Shown: in pieces, positions 23,001 through 38,000 of the stretch
Layout of the letters: each line of letters begins with the position of its first letter
Position numbering within the stretch: position 1 is the stretch's first letter
Assembly (NCBI GenBank): GCA_936450465.1
Contig: OW388298.1
Coordinates: 12,063,663 to 12,127,662 of the forward strand
Reading direction: 5' to 3'
Source of the DNA: Gibbula magus
Lineage: Eukaryota > Mollusca > Gastropoda > Trochida > Trochidae
DNA length: 64,000 nucleotides
Translations under genes and position numbers: made by a program
The notes under the pieces: generated by a model
What the model saw: the letters and a program-made list of their open reading frames with translations, nothing else
What the model was told of the DNA's origin: nothing
The model's database searches: none

Positions 23001-26000
23001 TGTTGAACATCTAATGATGTATATCGCTAGCATGTGCACAATTTCAGAAAGATGGAACCGACTACATAGGTGCCCTTTTCCGAAGGGACGGACAGACGGA
23101 CTGCGCCAAGACAACCCCTTGGGTTTTAGTCGGGGGTTAAAATGTGCTGCTCAAAAGGAAATTCACCTACAAGACAGTTCCGAAAAAAGTGTTCTAGAAA
23201 TAGTCAAAACTGTAAATTAACGTGACGTGGAGTGCTAAATACCATCTATGTTAACTTAAGTTCAAATCCTCTCAATGGACATCTGTACATACCAAAATCA
23301 CAAATATACGACAAGTCGAGCAACATCTCTATACGATAGGTTCCATTCACATGTATACTAACCTTAGAGGCTAGCTGCTGGAAGGGCTATAAGTAAAACA
23401 AACCGGGTCGCAATATTGACAAATAATCTTCTCTCACCTGGTTCCCTAACAGTGCTATTGGTTAATGAATGCTAATGAGAGAATGAGCAGGTGAGATGAG
23501 GTGAGTTGGGGTTTTAACGCCGCTTTCAAGAGTTTTTCACTTATATCGCGGCTGCTAGTATTATGGCAGGGAGGAAGTCCACAGTGCCATGTGGCTATGC
23601 ATTGCGGTGAAACCTGCGAGCATCGGCTGGAACTAGCGAACCATGGGTGGTACTACTCTGAAATTCAGTGTAGCATTGCACCCAAACCTTACTGCGTGTA
23701 GAACAGTTCTCTACTGCAGACAAAGTTGCCGTGCCCCTTGCTGGATTCGAACCCCGGACCTCTTGATCCGAAGCCGAACGCGAGAGTGAGCAGTGATTAG
23801 TGACTATGAATGTTAATGTATTCAATTGCAATACTATAAGTCAATACATGATATACTGGTTGTTTCGTAAGTATTTCTGAACACGTTTCTGATAGAACAC
23901 TATTCTGTTATTCACCCGTTGATAAATGCATTGATTGAAACTACAAAATTGCTTGTGTTTTTCATTGACCATACACACAGAGTACCTGTTACACAACTTT
24001 AAAGGAAATTTCATACAACGTTATTCTTGTGAACATGTAACGGTTGGACTGAAGTTCAGTTAACAAATCGGTTACGTTAATTCGAAAGTATCAGATACAT
24101 TTTTAAAGTAAAATTGTGCCCGGGCCTAAACAGCGATTCGTTCTTGACAGTGGATTGTATATTTCATTTGCGAATTTCACCGTCTCAGCACGGGCATATC
24201 GTGCGGATTTACAACATTTACCCGGTTCGATTCGCGCAGAGCCTGAATGGCTAACGATTGGCAGAAATCTAGGATTGTCGCATATGCGTCGACAATTATC
24301 TAGCAGTATTGTTTGAGTAATAATGAGGCAATCGAGTAGTGCAACAGTGTGCAGTCCGAACATGGATCTGCGGACTGCTGGGTGATATTTAGACCATGGT
24401 CGCACTCTGTCTACAGTTCTGCCGATGCGCTGGTTTACAATCGTTTCGAACCAGCGTTTTAACTTGTCAAGATCACATGCGTTTCGTGTGTATTCATTTC
24501 GCTCACAGTCCGTGCACTCATCGATCGATCCCAACAGCCTCGGTCGACGAGATCAGACTTTCCATAGCACTTTGTAACGAGAGACGCGTCTTAACTTCTA
24601 CAACACTGTACATCAACGATATCATATGAAATCGTTGGCCTAAGAAACGGTCCTAATTAGAACTGCCTGTATCAAATCAGTGTAGGATTAAGACTATTTA
24701 TAATCAAAACTTCACAGGAGATACCGTGTGTTTTATCAAGGTATATATCTCCTTAGTGTTGACGGTAAATTTTGCGCAATGCCTCGGCATTAAATACAGG
24801 ACTCACAATTAATTGACCTGCACTGTTTGTGGAATAAGCCGAAATAGGATCTTAGATTGATGAAAAAGCTGATTTGGGATGAAACATAATATTTCTCACT
24901 CGACAAGCTAAAATAGTTGACAGAAGACATATGGACAAGGTTAATGATTACGGTAGTTCATTGACCGAACATATGTGTCATGACTTCAGAAATGGGCATA
25001 TTTGGAATAAACCGAGCGTAAGCGAGGTGTAAAAGATGAAGTAACCTAAATTAACCTTTCTCGCGCTGACAACATAGATCATAGCGTTGATGTAGTCTTG
25101 AAAATGACATGGTCACAAACATCGACTGGGCTCTTCATCTTCCCTCAAAGGAGATTGGTAAGTGAAACCATGACACTAGAAACCCCGCTGACAAATTTGA
25201 CATGGAGCGTTGCATGCTGTTCAATGAATTTATGAGACTTGAAAATGATGTTAGGTACATAAACCGTATTGGACTCCAGCATGTTCACCAGCGGTAGTTA
25301 TGTGTAAAATATGAAGAACACGGCGAGTAGTTTTTCGGACGTCGTGCTGACGTATCAATCGCCGCTAATGGCTGCAATACTGCCGAAGCGGCGTTAAACA
25401 ATAACTCACTCACTCACTGACGTATCAAGGTCTCACCGTGACCTTGAATTTTAAAGTCAAGATTACCAATCTATTTGGGACAATTGTTTCGTTGTGGTAA
25501 ACATAATTATGTGCAAAATATGAAAATAATCCACCCACTAGATAATTATATATTCCAACTAGATTTGTGTTTGCAGACTCAGAAAAAGCAGAGCAGCCCC
25601 AAAACCCTCGGTTTCGCCTCCGCCTGCTCCGCCTGCTCCGCCTGCTCCGCCTGTTCCGCCTGCTCCGCCTTCTCCACAACCAAAATACCATGGGCAATTG
25701 CATTTATCAATACGCTTCTTAAAAGAGTTAACTTCAGCCTTATCCCATATCTTGTGACCTTGACCATGACCTTCAAGGTCATGAAATCAATTTTCACATT
25801 TCATCGTAAGTAACATTCATGTAATGATTAAAAGTAATAATAGTTGCACTGAGGCCAATTCGCAAGAGAATGCTTAAATCGTGACCTCGCTATGACCTTC
25901 ACCTTTGAACAATCTTAGCGAACCTTTCTAAATCCTGGTATTTCTCTATAGTTGATATATACCAATTAGAGCTTCATAGGACAAACTCTTCAAGCTGGCG

Positions 26001-29000
26001 TGTTTACAAGGATTCGTTTGATTTCAAAACTCGTGACCTTGACCTTTGATCTTGTCATAACAATTTCCCAGAGGTATTAATATGAAGTTATGTATTTATA
26101 TGAGTTCTTAAAATCTCTTTGGGGGGAAAAGTAAGTCAAAACAAAACACCCGCGGTGGCGGCACCGACTGAGGACGGAAGCTGCCACAACTACATCTGCA
26201 ACAGGTGATAAATACTAGTGAACAACAATTAATGTGGATGTTATAAGCGGCGTTAAAGAATAATTCCCCAGTAAATCACATTTTGTGAGAGTGTTGGGAC
26301 ACTGCACATATCAGGAAAACTTTTTACCCCAAAATTTTAATTGCTAAAATTTTTAGTCACTCGGTGAACATAGAATTTTAGGCTAACTTAGAAGGAGTTG
26401 ATAAACTATAATTGTTATATATTCTATATCAGCTTTTAACAAAATTGTGATTAGTTGCTGGTGTTTTTACGGCCTCCGTGTCGTTCTTGTATGCTTTTGC
26501 TATTATATCACATATCTAATTTAATCAAATTTCTCGCCGCTAATGGCTGCCATATTGCCCAAGTGGTGTTAAACAATAACTCAATAACTCACTCACTCAC
26601 TCACAATAAATCCCTATTCTAACATGGGTTACTCAGTCTTTTCCCGCAATTAACATGTGTTATAAGTCAAACGATTTGTTCGCTGCTAATGGCTGCAATA
26701 CTGCCGAAGCGGCGTTAAATAACTCACTCACTCACTCACTCACTCACTCACTCACTCACTCACTCACTCACTCACTCACTCACTCACTCACTCAAACGAT
26801 TTGTAGTGCTTGGTTGGTTGCGATCAAAGTCAGTGCAGTCAGCGACTTTACTTCAATAGAGCATTAGGTCTGTTCCGGTATTCCAAGTCACTTGTGAAGA
26901 CCCAGTTCCCTCGACCGTGTGATGCACACAATCGCGATTTTTGATTGGATAATATTAAGAACGGGATAACCCTAGCAACTTTTCACCGCTAGAACATATG
27001 GCCCGATTGCAACATCGGTAACGTGAAAAGAAATAACCTTGGGTAAAGGGGCGGGATAGCGCAGTGGTTAGCGCGTTCGGCTTCGGATCAAGAGGTCCGG
27101 GGTTCGAATCCCGCCAGGGGCACGGCAACTTTGTCTGCAGTAGAGAACTGTTCTACACGCAGTAAGGTTTGGGTGCAATGCTACACTGAATTTCAGCGTA
27201 GTACCACCCATGGTTCGCTAGTTCCAGCCGTTGCTCGCAGGTTTCACCGCAATGCATAGCCACATGGCGTTGCGGGCTTTCTCCCTGCCGTAATACTAGC
27301 AGCCGCGATATAAGTGAAATACTCTTGAAAGCGGCGTTAAACCCCAACTCACCTCACCTCACCTCACCTCACCTTGGGTAAACGTATATTGTGTATTACA
27401 TGAAGGTACCATGCAATACTCCCAGACATATATGTAAACCAAATCCAATTGGTTTGTATTCTTTAAATATCCCGCAACCATCTTCCTCATCATTGAAATT
27501 ACATAAAGGTAACCCAAGAGGAACGGTTTAGCCGATGTAACTAATATGCCTGTATATCAAATGTGGACACGACAGTCATCATAAGTCTTTATCATAGTCA
27601 TTGGAATATAACCCTCATCTTATGATTTTGTCCCAGTCTTTGGAACATGACCGTTACCTTTAGACTATATTCTCATTCATCGGAAATGTCCTACAACAGT
27701 TTTAACATTTTTAGGTGGTTATATTCCATTCATAAATTGCCAACATAACCTGCTTTAATCAACCGGTGACAAGTTTTAATCAACTGGTATCACTGTTTTC
27801 TCATAATCAACGCTAACAGTGAAATTAAAAATTGATAATCCAGTCAACATCAACTTAAATGACGGCAACCAGTCATTACTCGCTATCGCTCGTACAAGAA
27901 AACTGTATAATTTCATGATAATTTTGCATACAGCAAAGAAGCATCTACATTGGTAGCTTGATCCATATGCAAACTTTTCTGAAAATACATTGATTATTGT
28001 TGAAATATTGTTGTCACTGCTGATTCCCAAACGAAGCCTAACCTCTTACCGGATCTAATCAACGTCGCCGCAAATGGCTGCGATACTGCCGAAGCGGCGT
28101 TAAACAATAACTCGCTCACTCACATCAACGTTGGTTCGTAAATTATGGCTAAGGTTTTTTTTTTTTTTAAAGTACCAAGGTCAAGGTCACAAGGTCAACA
28201 TCATGACCTCAACTGAAAGTTCTCATCACACTGGCTCCACATGTGAAGTGTCAAGGGCCGGACACTAACCAACTACAAGTCATAGCCATGTTTTTAAAAT
28301 AGTAAAAAGTACATTTATCTGGTCACTTTATACATACTCTTCATAATTATGTTCTTTACTCTTGATGTATCTTTAGAGCTCTGTCCACGTAACGAAATCT
28401 ACCCTCTGAACAGAGTCAGGCAACAAGGCACGCTGATAGTGTTGAACAGGATTTACTGAATACCACTTCTGGACAAAATCTTCCCGGAATTTAGATAAAA
28501 AAAAAGCAAAACCATTGGTGGAATGAAAATCTGTTATGGTCAAAGTTAAATTTGACAATAGCAAAGGCTCCAGGTTATCACTTTTTGCATATGTATGCTA
28601 AAATTATGTTTTTTTTCTTTCAAGTAATAATCAGAAACAACGTACTGGTCTAATATGAACAAACTTTATGTATGGTTTCCATTTCAACAAACCAGCAGCT
28701 GTATTTGCTTTGCACATTTAGTTGATACCTCATCCGTACAATCTGTTAAGATGCATGGTGGATTGTTTCCGGTGTCACCTTATCCACCCGTGTTTGTACC
28801 CCTCCTGTGCTTGTTGGTTGACCTCTTTGATTGACCTCTTTGATTGGTTTTGCTTGCTGCTCTATTTGGTTGAGCTTGTTGGTTGACCTCTTTGATTGGT
28901 TTTGCTTGTTGCTCTATTTGGTTGAGCTTGTTGGTTGACCTCTTTGATTGGTTTTGCTTGCTGCTCTTTGATTGAGCTTGTTGGTTGATCTCTTTGATTG

Positions 29001-32000
29001 ACCTTGTTGGACGATGCTTCTAATGTGTCTGTTTCATGTTTTCAGCTTTGTAGTTGTACCTAACTAGATGCAAGGAAGATCATCACATGCTTGACAAATG
29101 CTTTCAATCTATGTTGAAACGTCGCCTCCAAAAAATGAATTTGTAGATCTATAAAATTGTCTCCAATTATCTTCAGTACAATATGTTTTTTTGAACACCA
29201 ATTAACATACCCATCATTTGATGATGGTTGTACAGCACTTTGTGCACTTGCCTTTTTACTTTGTAATATTTCCATACTGAAATATTCACGTCGTAAAAGG
29301 CTACACAACTGTCAATGTCAACTCCACTCAACAGAGGAAGTGTTGTTTCTTTAGTGTCTCTTCATAAAGTGTGGTGGCACTGCTCAAAGTAGTATAGAAA
29401 CTAAGGCTTTCGGCCCACCCCAGCCAATGTATTTTTAAATGGGACTTTCTGAGCCTCTTTTGAGATGGGAGGCTCGCACGGATGTGTATTAATAGATTAT
29501 CCATTATACCAATATCATGGGAAACCCCCATCTATTGATAATAACTGATGTCATCTCTCTACGACTAGTCTGAACATGTTAGACTATCATTCATCTGATT
29601 CGTTTTTATCCTCGAACTATTAGTGAATTGAATGCTTTCTCTCATCTATCTGATCAACATCAAGAGTATACAATTTATATTTACATTTTATTACCCCCGT
29701 ACATACAAGCGCACAAAGGTCAGAGGGCCATCTTCGTGCACCTTTACATAGTATTAATTTACAGTGTCTGGACATTAGAAGCTTTGACACAAGAATTAAA
29801 TTTCTGTGGCCAATGAAGCCATTAAACGTGTGTGAAATAAAGATACAATCGGGTCTTGATGGTTTTCAGCACACGTTCAGCCACTGAAGCTTTGGTTTCG
29901 TTGTTAGTGAGTAGATGTTTAATAGCTCTCCTATTTAGCACGAAACTCTTGACCTCGATCTGTTCTTATTGAGGTAGGTTGTCTCCCTTCCTCAAGGGCT
30001 TAGGAAAAAAAGTGTCACCTTTCTTATCATCCAAGGTAAGAGGTATTTAGAGAACACGTCAATGACTACTAGTACATAAACCGTTCAATTAGTATACTTT
30101 GACCATATCCATGAGATCAGCTGACCATTGGTCGTCTATCCCAGTAACGACTATTTAATTTCTAGCAAAAGCTCTTTTAACAGGACGTTGAAGACTGTAA
30201 GCTTCTTGTCTCTGTAGCCCATTTGTAATCTTGTATTTGCTCAAAACATTTTCCAGCTCTTCTTACATATCTATATAACTTAGCTCTTGCTGCTGCTGCT
30301 GTTCTTGCTACTTCTTGCTGCTGCTGCTGTTCTTGCTACTTCTTGCCCCTGCTCTTGCTGCTGCTGCCCCTGCTCTTGCTGTTGTTGCTCTTGCTGCTGC
30401 TGCTGTTCTTGCTGCTGCTGCTCAGTATCTTCTGGATGTTTTGCACGCATATGACGAATCAAATCATGGGACCATAATGGGACGTACTGCTTAAAAACAT
30501 TGGACAGGAATACATGTTTCCAGGTTAACATTCAGATCTTGAATGACGTCGCCCTTGATATTCTCAACCTTTATAGTAGATCGATTCTCCAATGTCCATA
30601 GGCCAAGCTTGTAATCCCACCATCAAAGAGGTATCGCTTGTCGTCAAAAGGACTTAATCCTGCTATGTTGAGCTGCATGGTGTAGAGCCATCCATAGCTC
30701 CAAATCTGAGTCATTTTCGACATCTGTTTGTAATGGTTATGTCTGGTGTCCCTCTTGATCACTGACACTATTTTTTATTCCTTTGGTCGTTTTCTTCTCC
30801 ATCAATGAAATATTACCAGTCTCTCTTTCCTTTTGTTCCACACGCAGTAAGGTTTGGGTGCATTGCTACACTGAAATCAAGCGTAGTTCCACCCATGGTT
30901 CACTAGTTCCAGCCGATGCTCGCAGTTTCACTGCAAAGCATAGCCACATGGCGTTGCGGGCTTTCTCCCAGCCCTAATACTAGCACCTGCGATATAAGTG
31001 AAATACTCTTGAAAGCGATGTTAAACCCTAACTCACCTCACCTGTCCTCTCCTCTCGTTCCTTCACTTCGTGGATGAGAGAATACATTTTGGACTTTAGA
31101 CCCACAAATTCGTAGATTGGCAGACCTCAAGTCTAATTACAAGATAAATAGTTGCGTTTGTCAAATTTTCCGGGATTCATTGCTATTCAACACCCGCAAA
31201 TTTAGTTTAAAACCGACGGGTTCTCCCTGCCATAATAATACTCAGATACTCATCTCATTGCCAAGCGTATATATATATACGTATTTTTAATCACGAAAAG
31301 TTTGATTATGTACAAGTTATGTAATTGTTATCATGTCCTTGGTATGTACAGAATATAATCTTATACAATACATATAACTTTGTTGGTACGTCTTCTTTAT
31401 CCCTTTAACATTAAAAACGACAATTACTGTGAAAGGTTAGAATGAAAACAAGAATTTAAAATGCAATATTAGTCTTATTGTTTGGTTTCATGAAACGCTG
31501 GCCTCGCTTCAAATTAAACACATTTACATTTTGACACTCATTCCAGAATTAAGGGTGTCAAACTCCTCACACTTCTGTTATATTTTATTACTTCCGTTCA
31601 GTTACTGATTCATTGGTGAAAAGTACATCGGGATAGATCGGGATAGATCGGGATAAATCGGCATAGATCGGGATAGATCGGCATGGATCGGGATGGATCT
31701 GGATCGATCAGGATTGTCGTAGTAAAGGAAATTGTTATTTATTTAACTTCAGGTACATCTTTTTATTATGAGGTTCTCAATTCTTCTCCAGTCGAACTAT
31801 TAATAGCAGAAATATTGCCCAGCGGACAGAAACGGTCTCTTAGAAGATTTGTTCGCAGATATTTCTGATTATTTTATGCAATCTACGTGTCTGTTGTTTT
31901 TAAAGACTTACATGTTGCTTGAAGCAGGGACCATGTTCCATTTCCTTGACACTTGATGACCCCATGACCTTGCATGGTATAACCTTCATTGCACTTGTAT

Positions 32001-35000
32001 TTTGCTTGATAGGTGAAGGTCGTCCCCTCAGCGGTGAAGTTCCCGTTTGGTAAATATGGAGGAGAGCCACAGTCTACATCTGAATAGAGAAGATAGAAAC
32101 TTTAGCTATTTATTTAACTTAACAAGAACAAAAGCATTCACAAAATGTCATTACAGAAAACAAGTGTCATTTAGAAAAATAATTTATGGTTTAGCGCATT
32201 CGGCTTTCAATCAAGAGGCCTGGGTTCGAATCCCAACAGGGACAGGGGTTGTCTGCAAGAAGGTTTGGGTGCAATGCTTCACTGAAAATCAGCAAAGTGT
32301 CACCCATGATTCGCTAGTTTATGGACAGGTTTCACTGCATTGCATAGTCACACTGTTATTTCGGACCATCCCTGCATCAACTTCCAAACGCAAGGGACAT
32401 AACTCTTGCAAGTCTCCATTACTGGCTGATTTAACCCTTGCGGTATTTACCTCTCTTTGTTGTATCAAGACAGTGAATCGCTGCACCAGAAATGCATAGC
32501 GGGCCTGGATTTCTAGATACAGATTTTGTAAGGAAATACTGCAAGGCCTAAATCAGCCAGTAATGGAGACTGACAAGAGTTATGCCTTGCATTGGGAAGT
32601 TGTCCCTGCATATACCAATACTAATACTAATACTGATATCAGTGAAATACTCTTGATTCTTGATAATAACTCCAAATCACCTCGTAGATTTCACCAAAAT
32701 GCATAGACATTAGTGCTTTTTCCCTGGGTTAATCCCCAAACCACTTACCTCAATCCTAACAGTGAGAGAGACAACAAAATAGACATGGTCGTTAAAACTT
32801 TAAAGGTACATCCATTGTGTTGTTGGGGGTCACATATTCAAAATGTTATAAATGGTGTTACTTTATCGAGAAGTACCGACTGTTACCGAAAACAACCATT
32901 TTGATGATAGTCGACTTAGTATATTGATGTGTGAAGGTAAAAGTAGTCATTTCTGATCGAAAACCGGACAACGCACTGCGTGTGGCGCGCGCCAATGAGC
33001 AAACGTAATTTTGGAATCTTATTTATAACAGACAAGATGATAAATTTGGGTTGATAATGTTTAATAGGTCATATAACTACTATGCATGTAAATGGGGCGT
33101 GCAGTTTCGGTTTCTGCACATGCATAATGATGTAACTCGATTTTAATTGGAAACTAGTAATTATGATATATTTGGCGATAGGGGATAAATATGCAAGCGG
33201 AGTGAATTTATTTGGACTGTAAACACCACATATGGTGAGTCGGAACGTATTAAATCCTAATAAAATTTTATGAAACACAATGGATGCACCTTTAATACGT
33301 GAAATACCCCTATTAACCAATCGACTATCCTAGGTTATTTTTTTCTCTTTCTATCTACTCGCCGCTAATGGCTGCAATACTGCCGAAGCGGCGTTAAACA
33401 ATAACTCACTCACTCTTTCTATCTACGTGCTAAATTTAGACCCACGAAACAAAGCTGACTTTTCTGTAGAACACAAACGTATCTTGTATATACACTCGCT
33501 GGTTCCAGCCGACGTGGTAACCAAACTTTTGGCGATATTTGATTTGTAGGGACAACGAAAAGAGGTATATATATAAAAAAGACATGGAAGTGAAATGACC
33601 AAAAGAGATACGAATCTAAAGGAACAAAATGAGGTAATTTTTGGGGAGAATCCATACGTACCATAAAGATCTTTTGCAGTTTTCTCAGGTCGGAAAAAGT
33701 ATTTCCATTCGTCATCAGGTGGGGCCTCATAGTCTTGGTCTGAAATGTAGGTTTTCTTGTGAGGAAAGATGATCAAAAAAAATGTTATGCAAAGTTTAAA
33801 GAGCTTTATTTGTTTATACATACCACACCATCTACAACCATTAGCACAGGCCGTGATGTAGACGAACGTATTGCAAAATCCAGACTGTATTACATGACAA
33901 TTTATACATACCACACCATCCACAACCATTGGCACAGGCCACGATGTAGACGAACGTATTGCAAAATCCAGAATGTATTACATGACAATTTATATATACA
34001 CCACACCATCTACAACAATTAGCACAGGCCGTGATGTAGACGAACGTATTGCAAAATCCAGAATGTATTACATGACAATTTATACATACCACACCATCCA
34101 CAACCATTGGCACAGGCCACGATGTAGACGAACGTATTGCAAAATCCAGACTATATTACATGATAATTTATATATACACCACACCATCCACAACCATTAA
34201 CACAGGCCACGATGTAGGCAAACGTATTGCAAAATCCAAACTGTATTACGTGATAATTTATACATACCACACCATCCACAACCATTGGCACAGGCCACGA
34301 TGTAGGCGAACGTATTGCAAAATCCAGACTATATTACATGATAATTTATATATACACCACACCATCCACAACCATTAACACAGGCCACGATGTAGGCAAA
34401 CGTATTGCAAAATCCAAACTGTATTACGTGATAATTTATACATACCACACCATCCACAACCATTAGCACAGGCCACGATGTAGACGAACGTATTGCAAAA
34501 TCCAGACTATATTACATGATAATTTATATATACACCACACCATCCACAACCATTAACACAGGCCACGATGTAGGCAAACGTATTGCAAAATCCAAACTGT
34601 ATTACGTGATAATTTATACATACCACACCATCCACAACCATTGGCACAGGCCACGATGTAGGCGAACGTATTGCAAAATCCAGAATGTATTACATGATAA
34701 TTTATACATACCACACCATCCATAACCATTAGCACAGGCCACGATGTAGGCGAGCGTATTGCAAAATCAAGACTGTATTACATGATAATTTATACATACC
34801 ACACCATCCACAACCATTAGCACAGGCCACGATGTAGGCGAACGTATTGCAAAATCCAGACTGTATTACATGATAATTTATACATACCACATCATCCACA
34901 ACCATTAGCACAGGCCACGATGTAGGTGAACGTATTGCAAAATCCAGACTATATTACATGATAATTTATACATACCACACCATCCACAACCATTAGCACA

Positions 35001-38000
35001 GGCCACGATGTAGGCGAACGTATTGCAAAATCCAGACTGTATTACATGATAATTTATACATACCACATCATCCACAACCATTAGCACAGGCCACGATGTA
35101 GACGAACGTATTGCAAAATTCAGAATGTATTACATGATAATTTATACGTACCACACCATCAACAACCATTAGCACAGGCCACGATGTTGGCGAACGTATT
35201 GCAAAATCCAGACTGTATTACATGATAATTTATACATACCACACCATCCACAACCATTAGCACAGGCCACGATGTAGGTGAACGTATTGCACAATCCAGA
35301 CTGTATTACATGATAATTTATACATACCACACCATCCACATCCATTAGCACAGGCCACGATGTAGGTGAACGTATTGCACAATCCAGACTGTATTACATG
35401 ATAATTTATACATACCACACCATCCACAACCATTAACACAGGCCACGATGTAGGCGAACGTATTGCAAAATCCAGAATGTATTACATGATAATTTATACA
35501 TACCACACCATCCACAACCATTAGCACAGGCCACGATGTTGGCGAACGTATTGCAAAATCCAGACTGTATTACACGATAGTTTATACATACCACACCATC
35601 CACAACCATTAGCACAGGCCACGATGTAGGCGAACGTATTGCACAATCCAGACTGTATTACATGATAATTTATACATACCACATCATCCACAACCATTGG
35701 CACAGGCCACGATGTAGGCGAACGTATTGCAAAATCCAGAATGTATTACATGATAATTTATACATACCACACCATCCACAACCATTAGCACAGGCCACGA
35801 TGTTGGCGAACGTATTGCAAAATCCAGACTGTATTACACGATAGTTTATACATACCACACCATCCACAACCATTAGCACAGGCCACGATGTAGGCGAACG
35901 TATTGCACAATCCAGACTGTATTACATGATAATTTATACATACCACATCATCCACAACCATTGGCACAGGCCACGATGTAGGCGAACGTATTGCAAAATC
36001 CAGACTGTATTACATGATAGTTTATACATACCACACCATCCACAACCATTAGCACAGGCCACGATGTTGGCGAACGTATTGCACAATCCAGACTGTATTA
36101 CATGATAATTTATACATACCACATCATCCACAACCATTGGCACAGGCCACGATGTAGGCGAACGTATTGCAAAATCCAGAATGTATTACATGATAATTTA
36201 TACATACCACACCATCCACAACCATTAGCACAGGCCACGATGTTGGCGAACGTATTGCAAAATCCAGACTGTATTACACGATAGTTTATACATACCACAC
36301 CATCCACAACCATTAGCACAGGCCACGATGTAGGCGAACGTATTGCAAAATCCAGAATGTATTACATGATAATTTATACATACCACACCATCCACAACCA
36401 TTAGCACAGGCCACGATGTAGGCGAGCGTATTGCAAAATCCAAACTGTATTACATGATAATTTATACGTACCACACCATCCACAACCATTAGCACAGGCC
36501 ACGATGTAGGCGAACGTATTGCACAATCCAGACTGTATTACATGATAGTTTATACATACCACACCATCCACAACCATTAGCACAGGCCACGATGTAGGCG
36601 AACGTATTGCGAAATCCAAAATGTATTACATGATAATTTATACGTACAACACCATCCACAACCATTAGCACAGGCCACGATGTAGGCGAACGTATTGCAA
36701 AATCCAGACTGTATTTACGTGATAATTTATACATACCACACCATCCACAACCATTAGCACAGGCCACGATGTAGGTGAACGTATTGCACAATCCAGACTG
36801 TATTACATGATAATTTATACGTACAACACCATCCACAACCATTAGCACAGGCCACGATGTAGGCGAACGTATTGCAAAATCCAGACTGTATTACATGATA
36901 GTTTATACATACCACACCATCCACAACCATTAGCACAGGCCACGATGTAGGCGAACGAATTGCAAAATCAAGAATGTATTACATGATTATTTATACATAC
37001 CAAACCATCCACAACCATTAGCACAGACCCAATGTTGGCGAACGTATTGCAAAATCCAGACTGGATTACATGATAATTTATATGTACCACACAATCCACA
37101 ACCATTAGCACAGGCCAGGTTGTAGGCAGACGTAATGCAAAATCCAGACTGTATTACGTGATAATTTATACGTACCACACAATCCACAACCATTAGCACA
37201 GGCGACGATGTAGGCGAACGTATTGCACAATCAAGAATGCATTACATGATTATTTATACATACCAAACCATCCACAACCATTAGCACAGACCCAATGTTG
37301 GCGAACGTATTGCAAAATCCAGACTGGATTACATGATAATTTATATGTACCACACAATCCACAACCATTAGCACAGGCCAGGTTGTAGGCAGACGTAATG
37401 CAAAATCCAGACTGTATTACGTGATAATTTATACGTACCACACAATCCACAACCATTAGCACAGGCCACGATGTAGGCGAACGTATTGCACAATCAAGAA
37501 TGTATTACATGATTATTTATACATACCAAACCATCCACAACCATTAGCACAGACCCAATGTTGGCGAACGTATTGCAAAATCCAGACTGGATTACATGAT
37601 AATTTATATGTACCACACAATCCACAACCATTAGCACAGGCCAGGTTGTAGGCAGACGTAATGCAAAATCCAGACTGTATTACGTGATAATTTATACGTA
37701 CCACACAATCCACAACCATTAGCACAGGCCACGATGTAGGCGAACGTATTGCACAATCAAGAATGTATTACATGATTATTTATACATACCAAACCATCCA
37801 CAACCATTAGCACAGACCCAATGTTGGCGAACGTATTGCAAAATCCAGACTGGATTACATGATAATTTATATGTACCACACAATCCACAACCATTAGCAC
37901 AGGCCAGGTTGTAGGCAGACGTAATGCAAAATCCAGACTGTATTACGTGATAATTTATACGTACCACACAATCCACAACCATTAGCACAGGCGACGATGT

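Noticed and set aside
26680..26791. (CTCA)n tract as an independent microsatellite
   Set aside because: It is the expanded tail of a mini-insertion with a clear target duplication.
27047..27120. tRNA gene at the head of the SINE
   Set aside because: A and B boxes are intact, but the sequence continues into the SINE body, lacks a proper acceptor stem, and recurs in all SINE copies.
33973..34378. Short His/Arg-rich plus-strand ORFs in the array (HRPRCRRTYCKIQ)
   Set aside because: They are plus-strand readings of the 88-bp monomers, broken by each period because 88 is not a multiple of three.
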